Below, piece after piece: positions 51,972-61,993 of a DNA stretch of 64,000 nt. Source of the DNA: Natrinema sp. CBA1119 (lineage in GTDB: Archaea; Halobacteriota; Halobacteria; Halobacteriales; Natrialbaceae); the NCBI RefSeq assembly GCF_002572525.1, contig NZ_PDBS01000001.1, positions 1,674,001 to 1,738,000 of the forward strand, read 5' to 3'. The notes under the pieces were generated by a model. That model was not told the origin of the DNA and did no database searches. It was given only the letters and a program-made list of their open reading frames with translations. The number at the start of each line of letters is the position of its first letter. Within the stretch, counting starts at the first letter, position 1. The position numbers were made by a program, and so were the translations under genes.

Positions 51972-52160
51972 TTTTGCTCTGCGGGCGCGGCAGAGCCGCG
52001 CCCTCGGCAAAATCCTCAAAAGAGCTCTCCTGTTGAGCGCTCTTTTGGACCTCGCGGGATCTTCGATCCCGCTTAGCGTCGATGAAAAGCACTCCTCCTT
52101 CCTCTCCGTTCGCTGACTCGCGGTTTCACCGCTCGTCTGTTCGCGGCGCGTAGCGCCGCG
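51972..52160 (+). repeat. Hairpin repeat, copy 2, with satellite palindromes
   Basis: TTTTGC (51972-51977) pairs with GCAAAA (52007-52012) around GGGCGCGGC-AGA-GCCGCGCCC (51983-52003), in the same TCTGCGGG/CCCTCG frame as copy 1. Then come CAAAAGAGC/GCTCTTTTG, GCGGGATC-TTC-GATCCCGC (52057-52075), AAAAGCACTCCTC (52085-52097) and CGCGGCGC-GTA-GCGCCGCG (52142-52160). The gap 51963-52275 has no gene. Confidence 0.75.
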
Positions 52161-52275
52161 CAACCGCTCACTTCGAGTCAGTCGTCGGCCCGCTCGCTCG
52201 TTTCACTCGCTCGCGGTACAACACTTGGACTGCAACCCGCAGCAACGCCGCTGAAACGAAAAACTGCTTTCTCCC

Positions 52276-53988
52276 TCAGCGCAGCGCCTCGAGGTCGAAC
52301 TCGAACGCCGAGACCGGTACCTCGAGGTCGTGCTCGACGAGCACCTTCGGGTGGACCTCGCCGATCACGCCGACCTCCTCGCCGTCGATGACGACCGCTG
52401 CGGTTCGACCCGAAATGAAGGTCGGGTGGTCGGTCGGCGGCGTCTCGAGGTCGGCGTCGAAGTTGCGAGCGAGGGTCTGCAGGCGGGCCTTGGCGTCCTC
52501 GTAGCCGGCCTCGTGGTGTGCGAGGACGGCTCCGACGCGGCGACCCTCCGCGACGCCGGTGTTCTCGCGATCGTCGACTTCGGCGGCGAAGCCGATCTCG
52601 GCGAGATTTTGTGGGTACGAGCGGTGGGTGTTCCGCTCGAGGACCATCAACAGCGACGGCATGACCCACGTCCGGAGCATGGTGAAGTCCTCGCTGTAGG
52701 GTTCTTTGATCGTGGCGGGCTCGCCGGCACCGTAGACGTCGTCACCGGGGACCACGTCGAGCCGGTCGAAGTTCTCCCCCTCGCTGATCATGTGGAAGTT
52801 CAGCAGGTCCTCGAAGCCCAGCCCGACCAGCTGGGTTCGGGCGGCGTTCTCGAGCCGGGAGCGCTCGTGACGCCCGCCGACGGTTCCCACATCGGGATAG
52901 CGGGGCTCGAGTTCGTTGAAGCCGTAGGCCCGCCCGAGGTCGTCGATGACATCAAGCGGGTGGAGCACGTCGACGCGGTAGGGTGGAATCGTCACCTCGT
53001 AGATCAGATCGCCGTCTTCGTTCTCCGCTTTTTCCGCTTTGAGACCCGATCGCTCGGCGAGGTCGATCACTTCGTCGGGGTCGAGCCCGATCCCGAGGAT
53101 CGTCTCGATGCGATCGTGGGCGACCGTCTTCGTCTTCATCGAGAGGTCCGGGCGGACGAGTTCGTGATCGGGATACTCGACCGTCACCTCCTCGAGGGTG
53201 GCTCCGCGGGCCGACAGCGCGTAGCAGACGATGTTCAGCATCTTGTCGATCGTCCACTGGTCGGTGCCCGTCATCTCGACGAACAGGTCCCTCGAGTCCG
53301 TCGAGACCTCGGTCCGCCGGCCGTTGATCACCGGCGGGAACGAGAACAGCCCGATGCTGTCGTAGATCGCCGGATACCGATCGTACTCGCTCACGAGGTC
53401 GGCGTAGGTCTGGCCCGTCTGGTGCTGCTCGAGCACGTCGGCCGGCGTCATCTCCTGATCGGAATCGAGCGGCACGAACCGGTCCTCGTCGGGTTCGACG
53501 CCGACGTACTGGATGGTCGGGTTGCCTTCGGTGGCGGCAGTCCCCTTCAGCATCGTCAGGTCGTGAATCCCGATCGCACCCTTCGCGCGCTTGCGCCCCA
53601 TCGTCGCGTGGAGTTTCTCCTGCAGTTGAATGAGGGACTCGAGGGCTTCCTCGTCCAGATCGACATCTCGAACGACTGCGCCCGTGACGTACGGACGCTC
53701 GTCGGGGACCGATTCCTCGACTTCGATCGTCCATTCCGACGAGTTCGGCGAGGGAACGTGCACCCCTCGCGCGTCGCCGTACTGATACCGCATCGAGCGG
53801 GCGACGCCCTCGACGGAGAGCCGATCGAGGCGGTCCGGCGCGAACTCGAGTTCGAACTCGCCGTCCTCCGTACGCCCTTCGAACTCGAGGCCGAGGCCGA
53901 ACAGGTCATCGATCAGGTCGTCGTCGCTCTTTTCGTCGTGGCCGGTCAGTTCGCGCAGTTCGTCGGGGTCGATATCGACGGTGGGCAT
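52276..53988 (-). CDS. pheT: Phenylalanyl-tRNA synthetase beta subunit
   Basis: 570 aa archaeal-type beta chain. Domains: N-terminal B1-like (MPTVDIDPDELRELTGHDEK), B3/B4 region with SIGLFSFPPVINGRRTEV, B5 (IPPYRVDVLHPLDVIDDLGRAYG) and the C-terminal catalytic-like fold (TMLRTWVMPSLLMVLERN, GEVHPKVLVEHDLEVPV). It forms the alpha2-beta2 enzyme with PheS; its ATG overlaps the pheS TGA by one base, so translation is coupled. Confidence 0.96.
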   Translation of the reverse strand: MPTVDIDPDELRELTGHDEKSDDDLIDDLFGLGLEFEGRTEDGEFELEFAPDRLDRLSVEGVARSMRYQYGDARGVHVPSPNSSEWTIEVEESVPDERPYVTGAVVRDVDLDEEALESLIQLQEKLHATMGRKRAKGAIGIHDLTMLKGTAATEGNPTIQYVGVEPDEDRFVPLDSDQEMTPADVLEQHQTGQTYADLVSEYDRYPAIYDSIGLFSFPPVINGRRTEVSTDSRDLFVEMTGTDQWTIDKMLNIVCYALSARGATLEEVTVEYPDHELVRPDLSMKTKTVAHDRIETILGIGLDPDEVIDLAERSGLKAEKAENEDGDLIYEVTIPPYRVDVLHPLDVIDDLGRAYGFNELEPRYPDVGTVGGRHERSRLENAARTQLVGLGFEDLLNFHMISEGENFDRLDVVPGDDVYGAGEPATIKEPYSEDFTMLRTWVMPSLLMVLERNTHRSYPQNLAEIGFAAEVDDRENTGVAEGRRVGAVLAHHEAGYEDAKARLQTLARNFDADLETPPTDHPTFISGRTAAVVIDGEEVGVIGEVHPKVLVEHDLEVPVSAFEFDLEALR

Positions 53989-55513
53989 CAGTAGGTCACC
54001 TCGGTTTCGCGCAGCAGTTCGAGGTCACACAGGGTTCCGTGGATGTCCCGGATGTCCTCGAAGCCGTACATCAGCATGAGCAGTCGCTCTAAGGCCAGTC
54101 CCCAGGCCATCACGTCACACTCCACGCCGAGGGGCTCGAGCATCTCCTCGCGGAAGATACCGGAGTTGCCGATCTCGACGAGTTCGCCGGTCGTCGGGTG
54201 GGTCCCGAACAGTTCGAAGCTCGGCTCCGTATAGGGGTTGTAGTGGGGCTTGAACTGGATGTCCGTGATCCCGAACTGGGAGTAGAACTCCTCGAAGGTG
54301 CCCATCAGATCGCGAACCGAGAGGTCCTCGGCCATCACCCAGCCCTCGATCTGGAAGAACTCGAGCAGGTGCGTCGGGTCGAGCGTGTCGTTTCGGTACA
54401 CCTTCTCGACGCTGAAGTACCGCTGTGGCGGCTCGAGATCCCCCACCTCCTCGCCCGAGAGGTAGCGGGTCGACAGCGAGGTGGTGTGCCCGCGGAGCGC
54501 GAGCGCCCGGGCGAACTCCTCGTCCCACGGCGAGTGATAGCCCTCGCCGTCCGGGCCGACGCCCTCCCGGTGAGCGCGCTCGACGCGCTCGACGAGGTCC
54601 GCGGGGAGGTCGTCGATATGGGTCGGCTGCTCGAGGGCGAACCGGTCCCAGTGCGTGCGCGCGGGATGATCCTGCGGCATGAACAGGCAGTCGTTGATCC
54701 AGAAGTCCGCGTCGACGTGGGGGCCGTCCATCTCCTGGAAGCCCATGCCGACGAGGGTGTCCTTGACTCGCTCGGCGGTCTGGCGCAGGATGTGGACCTT
54801 GCCGCCGTCGAAGCGCTCGGCGTCGGCCTCGACGTTGTACTCGGAGAACTCGACGTCCTCCCACTCGCCGCTCGTGAGCAGTTCGGGGGTCACCTGGCCG
54901 ACCGTTTCGCTCGTCTCGATTCCCGCCATCAGCTCCGTGACGGCGCGCTCAGTCAGCGTGACTTCGCGGACCGTCGACTCGCGGCGCTCGAGCAATCCGC
55001 GCCGCTCGAGTCCCTCGAGCGTTTCGTCGTCCGCGTCGACGGCCTCGAGCGGCGCGTCGTCGGCGTCGGCGAGTGCCTCGAGCGCGTTCGCCTCCGCGTC
55101 CGCGGCCGGATCGGCGTCGGGGTCGGCGGTGATCTCGCCGCTGTCGATCGCGCCGTAGCCCTTGCGCGCGTAGTTCGAGAGCGCGATGTCGACCGCGCCG
55201 CCCTCGAGCCCCGACGCGCCGATGACTTGCCCCATCGAGACGGGGTCGGCGTCGGCTCCGGCCTCGAGGGCGGCCTCGTAGAGCCGGACCTCGGGAAGCC
55301 CGTCGGTGACGTACTCGCGCCCCTCGTCGGTCAGCGCGACCGTTTCGTCGACGCGCTCGCTGACGGCGACCAGTCCCTCGTCCTCGAGTTCGAAGACGGC
55401 CCCGGTGACGGTTTCGGGGGGAGCTCGGTCGCCGCGGCGAGGGCGTCGACGGACGTTGCCTCGTCCGCGTTCGCGGTCTGAAGGACCGCGACCTGTTGTG
55501 CTGGAAGTTGCAT
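53988..55513 (-). pseudogene. pheS: Phenylalanyl-tRNA synthetase alpha subunit, apparent frameshift
   Basis: Two frames join to one normal protein of about 508 aa. The start MQLPAQQVAVLQTANADEAT (from 55513) continues as a winged-helix N-terminus up to ELPP, then the frame changes at a run of six G on the plus strand (55416-55421); one added base restores ETVTGAVFELEDEGLVAVSE and joins the long frame. The catalytic part is intact: HPARTHWDRFALEQPTHIDD, RYFSVEKVYRNDTLDPTHLL, IQFKPHYNPYTEPSFELFG, MAWGLALERLLML. Because the enzyme is essential, a base-call error or slippage at the homopolymer is likelier than loss. Confidence 0.85.
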
Positions 55514-55964
55514 TCGCTTGTTCGTATGCCTGCGTGTCGGTCAGTTAGCGGTTCCGATATGCCCGGGCATCGGGGCCGGGGGAAGAGCGCGGTCGGTTTC
55601 GCCGCGAGCGCTCGGTGTGAGCGCTCGCGGATCCACCGACCCGGCGTTACCGGGCGAAGAAGAAACCGAATCCCGACCGCTCGTGCGCTGACTGTCCGCC
55701 GACACCGGCCCGCTGGGATTCGGGTGCCATAGGTCCCGCCTCTCGACGATACGCGAAAAAGCTTGCGCCCGGTGTGGCTCTCGTCGTGACCGACGGCGGT
55801 CGCTCCTTCCAATCGTGCTCGTTGCGGGCCGTGGTCGACCGTCGATTCGCGTTTTCGGACGGTACTCAAATTCGACTGCATCCCATACTTACATCGTAAA
55901 GAACTGCCGATATATTTACTACGGGGCGGCCGGTAGGCGGTCGCTCTCGAACACTACTGAAACT
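55514..55964. promoter_or_regulatory. Divergent gap between pheS and ubiA-like gene
   Basis: 451 nt with no gene. Perfect 12-bp stem CCGCGAGCGCTC-GGTGT-GAGCGCTCGCGG (55602-55630), about 90-115 nt before the pheS start. A TATA-like GATATATTTACT (55909-55920) lies about 45 nt before the plus-strand prenyltransferase ATG. Confidence 0.5.
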
Positions 55965-56912
55965 ATGAGACGAACCAATCAGACGCTCTCAGACGTGGGT
56001 AGCACGGCGGCCGCGCTACGCAGCACGCTGTTCGCCCGATTCCCCTCGAGTCCGGGACGGGCGTGGAACGCACTGGTGTACAGTTCGGCGTATCTGTCGT
56101 TGATCGCGATGGCCGAGGTGGTCATCGTCTCGACCCTCCTCTCGCTGCCGCCGAGTCCGGCGGCGGTCGTCGTGGGGCTGGTCGTCTTCGCCGTCTACAC
56201 CAACGACCGCCTCGCGGACGTCGATACCGACGTGATGTCGAACCCCGGACAGGCAGCGTTCGTCAGACGACATCGGGACGTTCTCTACGTGCTGGCATCG
56301 ATCGCGTACGGGCTCGCGGTCGCACTCTCCGTCCTCGGCGGCCCGATCGCACTCGCGGTTGCCTTGCTCCCAGGCGTGTTCTGGGTGTGCTACGCCACGA
56401 ACTGGATTCCCGGCAGCGGGAGCGTCGGCCGCGTCCAGCGGCTGAAAGACGTCTTCCTCGTCAATACGATCGTCGTCGCGCTCGCGTGGGCCGCGACCCT
56501 GACGTTGCTTCCGCTCGCGTTCGCCGGGGCCCCGATCACGATTCCAACGCTCGTCGTCTTCTCGTACTTCTTCCTTCGGGTGTTCACGAACACGGAGATC
56601 CCGAACGTCCGCGACGTCGACGGCGACCGCGCGATCGGCGTCCGGACGATTCCGGTCGTCTTCGGCGTCACTCGGACGCGCTGGATCCTCTCCGCGATCG
56701 ATTGCTGTACGGCCGGACTCGTGGTGCTCGCAGTCTCCCTCGAGTTCCTCTCTCCCGCACACGCGCTCGCGCTCCTCGCCGGAATCGGCTACTCGCTCTC
56801 CGTCACGTCGTTGATCGGCCGGGTCGAGAACGAGCGACTGCTGGCGAAGGTCGCCGAATGCGAGTACCTCGTGGTCTTCGTCGTTCTCACCCTCGCCGTC
56901 TCGCTCTCCTAA
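55965..56912 (+). CDS. UbiA-family prenyltransferase
   Basis: 315 aa with about nine transmembrane helices. First Asp-rich motif NDRLADVDTD (NDxxDxxxD type) binds prenyl diphosphate with magnesium; the second is NVRDVDGDRAIGVRTIPVVFG. The family attaches prenyl chains to aromatic or lipid acceptors, such as menaquinone, heme or archaeal lipid precursors; the acceptor here is unknown. ATG 55965 follows a TATA-like element. Confidence 0.9.
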   Translation: MRRTNQTLSDVGSTAAALRSTLFARFPSSPGRAWNALVYSSAYLSLIAMAEVVIVSTLLSLPPSPAAVVVGLVVFAVYTNDRLADVDTDVMSNPGQAAFVRRHRDVLYVLASIAYGLAVALSVLGGPIALAVALLPGVFWVCYATNWIPGSGSVGRVQRLKDVFLVNTIVVALAWAATLTLLPLAFAGAPITIPTLVVFSYFFLRVFTNTEIPNVRDVDGDRAIGVRTIPVVFGVTRTRWILSAIDCCTAGLVVLAVSLEFLSPAHALALLAGIGYSLSVTSLIGRVENERLLAKVAECEYLVVFVVLTLAVSLS

Positions 56913-56945
56913 CAACTGCACACTTCCGTTCCCTTTCACGAAGGG

Positions 56946-58703
56946 ATGACTTTCCCAGCACGTTTAATAGCGAACAGCGATATCTCCTCCGTATCTGTGT
57001 TCTCTATTACTATTTTGTCGACAATATTACTCGCAACCATTGCGATCGGAACGGCGGCGGCACTCCTCGCCTGGCGGGAACGACCCGAGCCCGGTGCAGT
57101 GCCGCTCGTCATCCTGCTCGCCGGACAGTGCTGGTGGTCGGCGTTCTTGCTCTTCGATATCGAGGCATCGACCCTCGGCGCGAAAGTCTTCTGGGCGGAT
57201 CTCAGATGGATCGGCGTCGTCGCCATTCCGGTCGGCTGGCTGCTCTTCTCGCTGGAGTACACCGGTCGGGATCGGTACATCCAGCCGCGCTACGTTGCGC
57301 TCCTCTCGATCGTGCCGGTGCTCACCGTCGTCTTTGCACTGACTGACACCGGTTTGCTCTACGCGTCCTCGAGGGTGGTTCGCGAGGACGGTATGCTGTT
57401 GCTCAGCCGGACTCCCGGCCCCTGGTTCTGGATTATCACCGCCTACACGTACCTGCTGGGGCTGCTCGGTTCCGTTCCGCTCCTGGAACTGATCCGAGAC
57501 GACTCGCTGCCGTTCAGGGGCCAAAGCGCCGCGCTTCTCATCGGCATTCTGGCACCGTGGGCGAGTAACGTTCTCTTTCTCGTCGGTGCTATCCCGGTCC
57601 CGGGCCTCGACCCGACGCCGGTCGCGTTTTCGATCTCCGGCGTCGCCTGTCTCGGCGCGCTCACGCGCTTCCAACTCCTGGGGAAGAGCCCGTCGCCGAA
57701 CCCGCGTGCGCGTCGACTGCTCTTCGAGCGGATGCCGGACGGTGCCATCGTTACCGACGGCCACGACTACGTCGTCGAAATCAACGACGCCGGCGCTGAC
57801 GTTCTGGGGACCGAACCCAGTCGCGTGCTCGGCAGGCCGCTTCAGGAGATCGCTCCCGACGACTCGCTGCTCCCGGCTGACGGATCGGTCGCGACGCGAC
57901 GCTCGTTCAAGAGTCCGCACGACGGCCGGCTGTACGACGTGACGGCGACCGCTATTACCGACATCCACGACCGGACGATCGGCCACGTCATCACGTTCCA
58001 CGATATCAGCGAACACGTTCGACAGCAACAGCGCCACGAAGTCCTGAACCGCGTCTTCCGGCACAACATCCGGACGGAAACGAACGTCATCAGCAGCTAC
58101 GCCGAGTTACTCGCGGACGGGGACGATCAGGGCGCTGCCGACGAGATCACGGCGAGCGCCCGACGCATCGAAGAGCTGGGGGTCAAAGCCCGCGAAATCG
58201 TCGACGTCTTCGAACGAGGGCGGGACTCGATCGAAGCCGTCCCGCTCGAGTCGCTCCTCGCGGACGGAATCGCGACCGTCCGAGAGGAGTATCCGGACGC
58301 TCGCATCGACCGCGAACCGATCGCGGCCGATCTCTCCGTCGCCGGCGTCCTCGAGCCCGTGTTCGTCAACCTCATCGAAAACGGAATCGAGCACAACACC
58401 GGCCCGAACCCGTCCGTTCGAGTCGCGGTCGAATCGGACGGCAATCGGGTACGGATACGTATCGCGGATAACGGATCCGGGATCGACGACTACGAACGGT
58501 CTATCCTGGAGCGCGGAACGGAAACTCCGCTGGAACACGGTAGCGGTCTCGGGCTCTGGTTAGCCAAGTGGGGGGCCGAAATCGCCGGCGGTGAGGTGAC
58601 GTTCGAGACGGACGATCCGACCGGTTCGATCGTTACCGTCGAAGTTCCAGTCGTGTCTCCGCCCGCCAGTCCGCCGGCCGAATCGGACGGAAATCCGTCG
58701 TAA
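56946..58703 (+). CDS. Membrane histidine kinase (7TM sensor + PAS + kinase)
   Basis: 585 aa. Residues about 15-240 form the N-terminal seven-helix sensor of the histidine-kinase 7TM family. A PAS domain follows (LLFERMPDGAIVTDGHDYVV, ITFHDISEHVRQQQ), then the phospho-acceptor helix LNRVFRHNIRTETNVISSYA typical of haloarchaeal kinases, and the ATPase domain with N-box VFVNLIENGIEHN, G1 IADNGSGID and G2 HGSGLGLWLAKWGAE. The ligand and response regulator are not in the window. Confidence 0.93.
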   Translation: MTFPARLIANSDISSVSVFSITILSTILLATIAIGTAAALLAWRERPEPGAVPLVILLAGQCWWSAFLLFDIEASTLGAKVFWADLRWIGVVAIPVGWLLFSLEYTGRDRYIQPRYVALLSIVPVLTVVFALTDTGLLYASSRVVREDGMLLLSRTPGPWFWIITAYTYLLGLLGSVPLLELIRDDSLPFRGQSAALLIGILAPWASNVLFLVGAIPVPGLDPTPVAFSISGVACLGALTRFQLLGKSPSPNPRARRLLFERMPDGAIVTDGHDYVVEINDAGADVLGTEPSRVLGRPLQEIAPDDSLLPADGSVATRRSFKSPHDGRLYDVTATAITDIHDRTIGHVITFHDISEHVRQQQRHEVLNRVFRHNIRTETNVISSYAELLADGDDQGAADEITASARRIEELGVKAREIVDVFERGRDSIEAVPLESLLADGIATVREEYPDARIDREPIAADLSVAGVLEPVFVNLIENGIEHNTGPNPSVRVAVESDGNRVRIRIADNGSGIDDYERSILERGTETPLEHGSGLGLWLAKWGAEIAGGEVTFETDDPTGSIVTVEVPVVSPPASPPAESDGNPS

Positions 58704-58714
58704 CGGCCGATGCG

Positions 58715-60100
58715 CTACTGATTCGAGAGCCGCGTCGTCTCGAGCGAGCCGGAATCGACCCACTCGAATCCCGACCGCTCGGTCGTCGCCGGCGCCTCGG
58801 GGACGTCGACGGGCGCACAGCTGTCGGCGAACTCGATGCGGGTCTCCTCGGACTCGACCGCGGGGAGCTCCGGCAGGAACTCGTCGTCCTCGAGTAGCCC
58901 CCGGACGGAGACGGCTCCGCCCGCGTCGAGCGCCGCGCCGAGCGCCCGGTAGCGGTCGTCGTCGGACTGGGGATCGAGCGCCGTCCCGAACGAGTCGTTG
59001 TCGATGCGCGCCGTCTTGCTGGTCCCCGAGAGCGTCCCGAATTCGTCCGCATTCGTCGCGTTTTCGTCGCTACTCGGTGTACTCTCCCCGTCGTCGAACA
59101 CGGTCGTTTCCGACTCACAGTTCTCGGATCGCTTGTCGTCATCTTCCTGTCTCGAGACCGCGGGGGTGCCCCGAAGTTCGAAGCCGTCGATCTCGCTCGA
59201 GGGGGCCGACGCGGTCGATCGTTCCGACGCTTCCCTCGACGGGTGTGGGGATAACACGTCGCTCGAGACACGCTCGGACGCAGCCCCCGAGTCCGGCTCC
59301 GATCGCGCGGACGCTTCGGCCTCGTCGATGAGCGAGTCGACACTCGTCGTCGGATCGTGTGACTGGTCGGTGCCACGCTCGAGCGCCCACGGCGGCCAGG
59401 GACCGTCTCCGGCGGCGGGACCGTCGCCGTCGGCACCGAGACCGTCTCCGTCGGCACCGGAACCATCGCCGTCGAGTCCGGTCGCGTCGTCGGCCGCCGC
59501 ATCGGGGACGTACGCCTCGAGTCCGTGGTCCGGACAGAGCGGTCGATCGACGGCCTCGATTCGCGGGCCGTAGCGATCTCGAAGCCGCTCGAGCGCACTC
59601 GTTTCGATCAGTGCGGCCCGCCAGCGGTCGACGCCCTCCGAGAGGAGGACGAACCGCGCGCCGGTTCCCGCGAGGACGCCGTCGTTGATCGTCCAGAGGA
59701 CGGCGGGGAGGTTGTCGGTCCCCAGCGGCGTCTCGGGATACGTGACCGACGTCTCGCGGCGGCGGCCGCGGGGATCGGTGGCGGTGAGTTTCAGTCCGTC
59801 CTGCGTGTGTGAGATCGTGACCGACCAGCGGATCGACTCGAAAATCGCGGCGAGTTCGCCCTCGAGGTCGGCTTCCGAGTACCGAGCCGGGCAGGCCAGC
59901 CCGCGGTCGCTCCGCGTGATCGTCCGACGGAGCACCGTCCGCCGGTCGACGCCCGTCGAGAGCGTCTCGGCCAGCGCCGTCTCGAGGCTCTCGCCGTCGG
60001 ACGAATCCGGTCCGAAATCCGCCGGCGTGACGCCGAACGCACCGAGCACGTCGGCGGGGACCAACAGGTCATCGTTCGACTCGCGGAAGGACCGGGCCAT
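58715..60100 (-). CDS. Haloarchaeal protein of unknown function with acidic low-complexity middle
   Basis: 461 aa. The N-terminal 180 residues look folded (LLVPADVLGAFGVTPADFGP, SIRWSVTISHTQDGLKLTAT, LWTINDGVLAGTGARFVLLSEG). Residues about 210-240 contain GADGDG repeats and the next 130 residues are acidic Ser/Glu-rich. A short conserved-looking C-terminus follows (ALGAALDAGGAVSVRGLLED, FEWVDSGSLETTRLSNQ). I do not recognise the family. It lies downstream of trpS on the same strand, 141 nt after its stop. Confidence 0.65.
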   Translation of the reverse strand: MARSFRESNDDLLVPADVLGAFGVTPADFGPDSSDGESLETALAETLSTGVDRRTVLRRTITRSDRGLACPARYSEADLEGELAAIFESIRWSVTISHTQDGLKLTATDPRGRRRETSVTYPETPLGTDNLPAVLWTINDGVLAGTGARFVLLSEGVDRWRAALIETSALERLRDRYGPRIEAVDRPLCPDHGLEAYVPDAAADDATGLDGDGSGADGDGLGADGDGPAAGDGPWPPWALERGTDQSHDPTTSVDSLIDEAEASARSEPDSGAASERVSSDVLSPHPSREASERSTASAPSSEIDGFELRGTPAVSRQEDDDKRSENCESETTVFDDGESTPSSDENATNADEFGTLSGTSKTARIDNDSFGTALDPQSDDDRYRALGAALDAGGAVSVRGLLEDDEFLPELPAVESEETRIEFADSCAPVDVPEAPATTERSGFEWVDSGSLETTRLSNQ

Positions 60101-60241
60101 CGATAGTTTCGGGTTCCACGAACGGCCCTATATATCTTTGTCAGACGCTGAAAACGTATCATCACTTACGCCCGAAAAAACCTATCAGTTCAATCTCACC
60201 AGATCGCCAGCGCTCGTCAGTACCGTCCGGCGGATCGCCGC

Positions 60242-61888
60242 TCAGCGACGCCGCGGCGACTCGAGTTCGATGTCGGCCGCCTCGAGCAACTCTTCGACTT
60301 CCTCGCGTTTCTCTTGGTGTTCCTCGAGAAATTCACGCATGAGCTGGGCGGCCTGCTCCTTGCAGTCGCCACAGAGCCGTTCGCCGCCGACGCACTCGTC
60401 GTAGACGCGCTTGGCGAACTCGTCGTCGTCGCCGGCTAGCAGGTAGGCGTAGAGTTCGTAGACGGGACACTCGTCCGCTTTGCCGCCGAGTTCGCGCTGT
60501 TTCTCGGCCGTCTCACGGCCGCCGGTGGTTGCCGATTTCACCTTGTCGTAGCCGTCCTCGGGGTCGTCCAGCAGCGAGATGTGGCTCGCGGGAATCGAGG
60601 AGGACATCTTCCCGCCGGTCAGCCCGGTCATGAATCGGTGATAGATCGAGGACGGCGGCTGGAACCCGTAGCCGCCGTTGTCGACCTCGACCTGTCGGGC
60701 GAGTTCCTCGGCCTCGGCGCGATCGATCTCGAAGGCGTCGACGTGGCTCTCGTAGACCCGCTTTTCGCCGTCGACGGCGTCGATCAGCGCCTCGAAGGCG
60801 TCGTCGGTCGCCCGTCGGTCGAAAAATCGGGTCCGCGGCCGGATCGGTTCCATCCCCGCCTCGGTCAACTTCGTCAGGACCGAACTCAGCGTGTCCGCGC
60901 TGACCGAAAGTTCCGACAGCGGCGTCTCCTCGAGCGCCTCGGCGACGTGGACGCACCGAAGCGTATCGTCGTCGAAGTTGGCGGGCTCGAGTCGCTCGTA
61001 GAACTCGGCGACCAGTTCGCGCTCCTCGTCTTCGAGTTCGAAGCTGGCGTACGCTTCGGAGACTTTGAAGAAGCGCATCCGCTCTGCGAGATCCCGAGCC
61101 AGTCGGACGTGAGGATCCTGATCCGGACCGACGGGGATCACGGTCGGCTTGGGCTCCTCGAGTTGCGGGTAGAGGATGTCGGCCATCTGGGTGACGACCG
61201 ACTGCATGTGCGAGACGTCGGTCTCGCCGTCGAAGCCGTAGATCGCCTGGAGCTCCGAGAAGTTGGCCTCCGCGCCGAGATCGAAGGCGAGATCCTGCAC
61301 CTCGCGGTTAGTCGATTGGCGGTAGAGTTCCCCCTCCTCGGGGTCGAAGCCCAGCGCGAGCAGCGAGAGCAGATAATTCCGAGCGTGCTCGTCGATCTCG
61401 TCCCAGCTCATCCCGCGAGCCGAGTTGGCCTCGAGGTCGGCGATCAGGCCGTAGGCGTCGGCCCCCTGTTCTTGATGCCAGATGATCTCGTCGAAGACCA
61501 GTTTGTGGCCGATGTGCGGGTCCCCGGTGGGCATGAACCCCGAGAGGACGGCCGCGGGCTCGTCGTTCCGTAAGGCCTCGGCGACCGGTCGGTAATCCCG
61601 GTGGCCAAAGATGACCCCGCGTCGCATCAGGTAGTGCGGATTCGGCACCTGGTCGAGCAGTTCGTCGAACTCCTCGATGCCGAACTCCTCGAACAGCTTC
61701 CGGTAGTCGGAGACGCTCGAGGATCCCCAGGGGTCCAGCGCGACGTCGTCCGCTCCGGCGGCTCCGCCGTCGGAGCGGAGCTCCGACGAGGATCGCGATC
61801 CAGGGGATCGCTCACCCCCATCGGGTAACGGCTCCCCGGTCGTCGGTTCCCCTGGCTCGGACTCCTCGAGCGGGTCGTCTCCGGTCAT
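60242..61888 (-). CDS. trpS: Tryptophanyl-tRNA synthetase
   Basis: 548 aa class Ic synthetase of the archaeal/eukaryotic type. HIGH motif in GFMPTGDPHIGHKLV, KMSSS in TGGKMSSSIPASHISL, and TVIPVGPDQDPHVRLARDLA. The N-terminal 55 residues are a low-complexity insertion including RSSSELRSDGGAAGADD, encoded over palindromic DNA (61756-61788). Start at 61888 chosen; an in-frame extension upstream is basic and unlikely. In haloarchaea trpS and endA are often adjacent; here about 1.8 kb of other genes lies between them. Confidence 0.95.
   Translation of the reverse strand: MTGDDPLEESEPGEPTTGEPLPDGGERSPGSRSSSELRSDGGAAGADDVALDPWGSSSVSDYRKLFEEFGIEEFDELLDQVPNPHYLMRRGVIFGHRDYRPVAEALRNDEPAAVLSGFMPTGDPHIGHKLVFDEIIWHQEQGADAYGLIADLEANSARGMSWDEIDEHARNYLLSLLALGFDPEEGELYRQSTNREVQDLAFDLGAEANFSELQAIYGFDGETDVSHMQSVVTQMADILYPQLEEPKPTVIPVGPDQDPHVRLARDLAERMRFFKVSEAYASFELEDEERELVAEFYERLEPANFDDDTLRCVHVAEALEETPLSELSVSADTLSSVLTKLTEAGMEPIRPRTRFFDRRATDDAFEALIDAVDGEKRVYESHVDAFEIDRAEAEELARQVEVDNGGYGFQPPSSIYHRFMTGLTGGKMSSSIPASHISLLDDPEDGYDKVKSATTGGRETAEKQRELGGKADECPVYELYAYLLAGDDDEFAKRVYDECVGGERLCGDCKEQAAQLMREFLEEHQEKREEVEELLEAADIELESPRRR
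61768..61788. repeat. Palindrome inside the trpS N-terminal coding region
   Basis: CGTCGGAGC-GGA-GCTCCGACG, a perfect 9-bp stem. It is preceded by CGGCGGCTCCGCCG (61756-61769), also found at 38021-38034. Confidence 0.9.
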
Positions 61889-61993
61889 TACGTGCGTTTT
61901 GGCTCGGCAGCGCGCAAAAACCTTCGGCTTCGCCGTCACCGAAATCTTCGATCGGCGAGAGTGAAGTGGATGCGCGTCGAACGTCTACTGACG

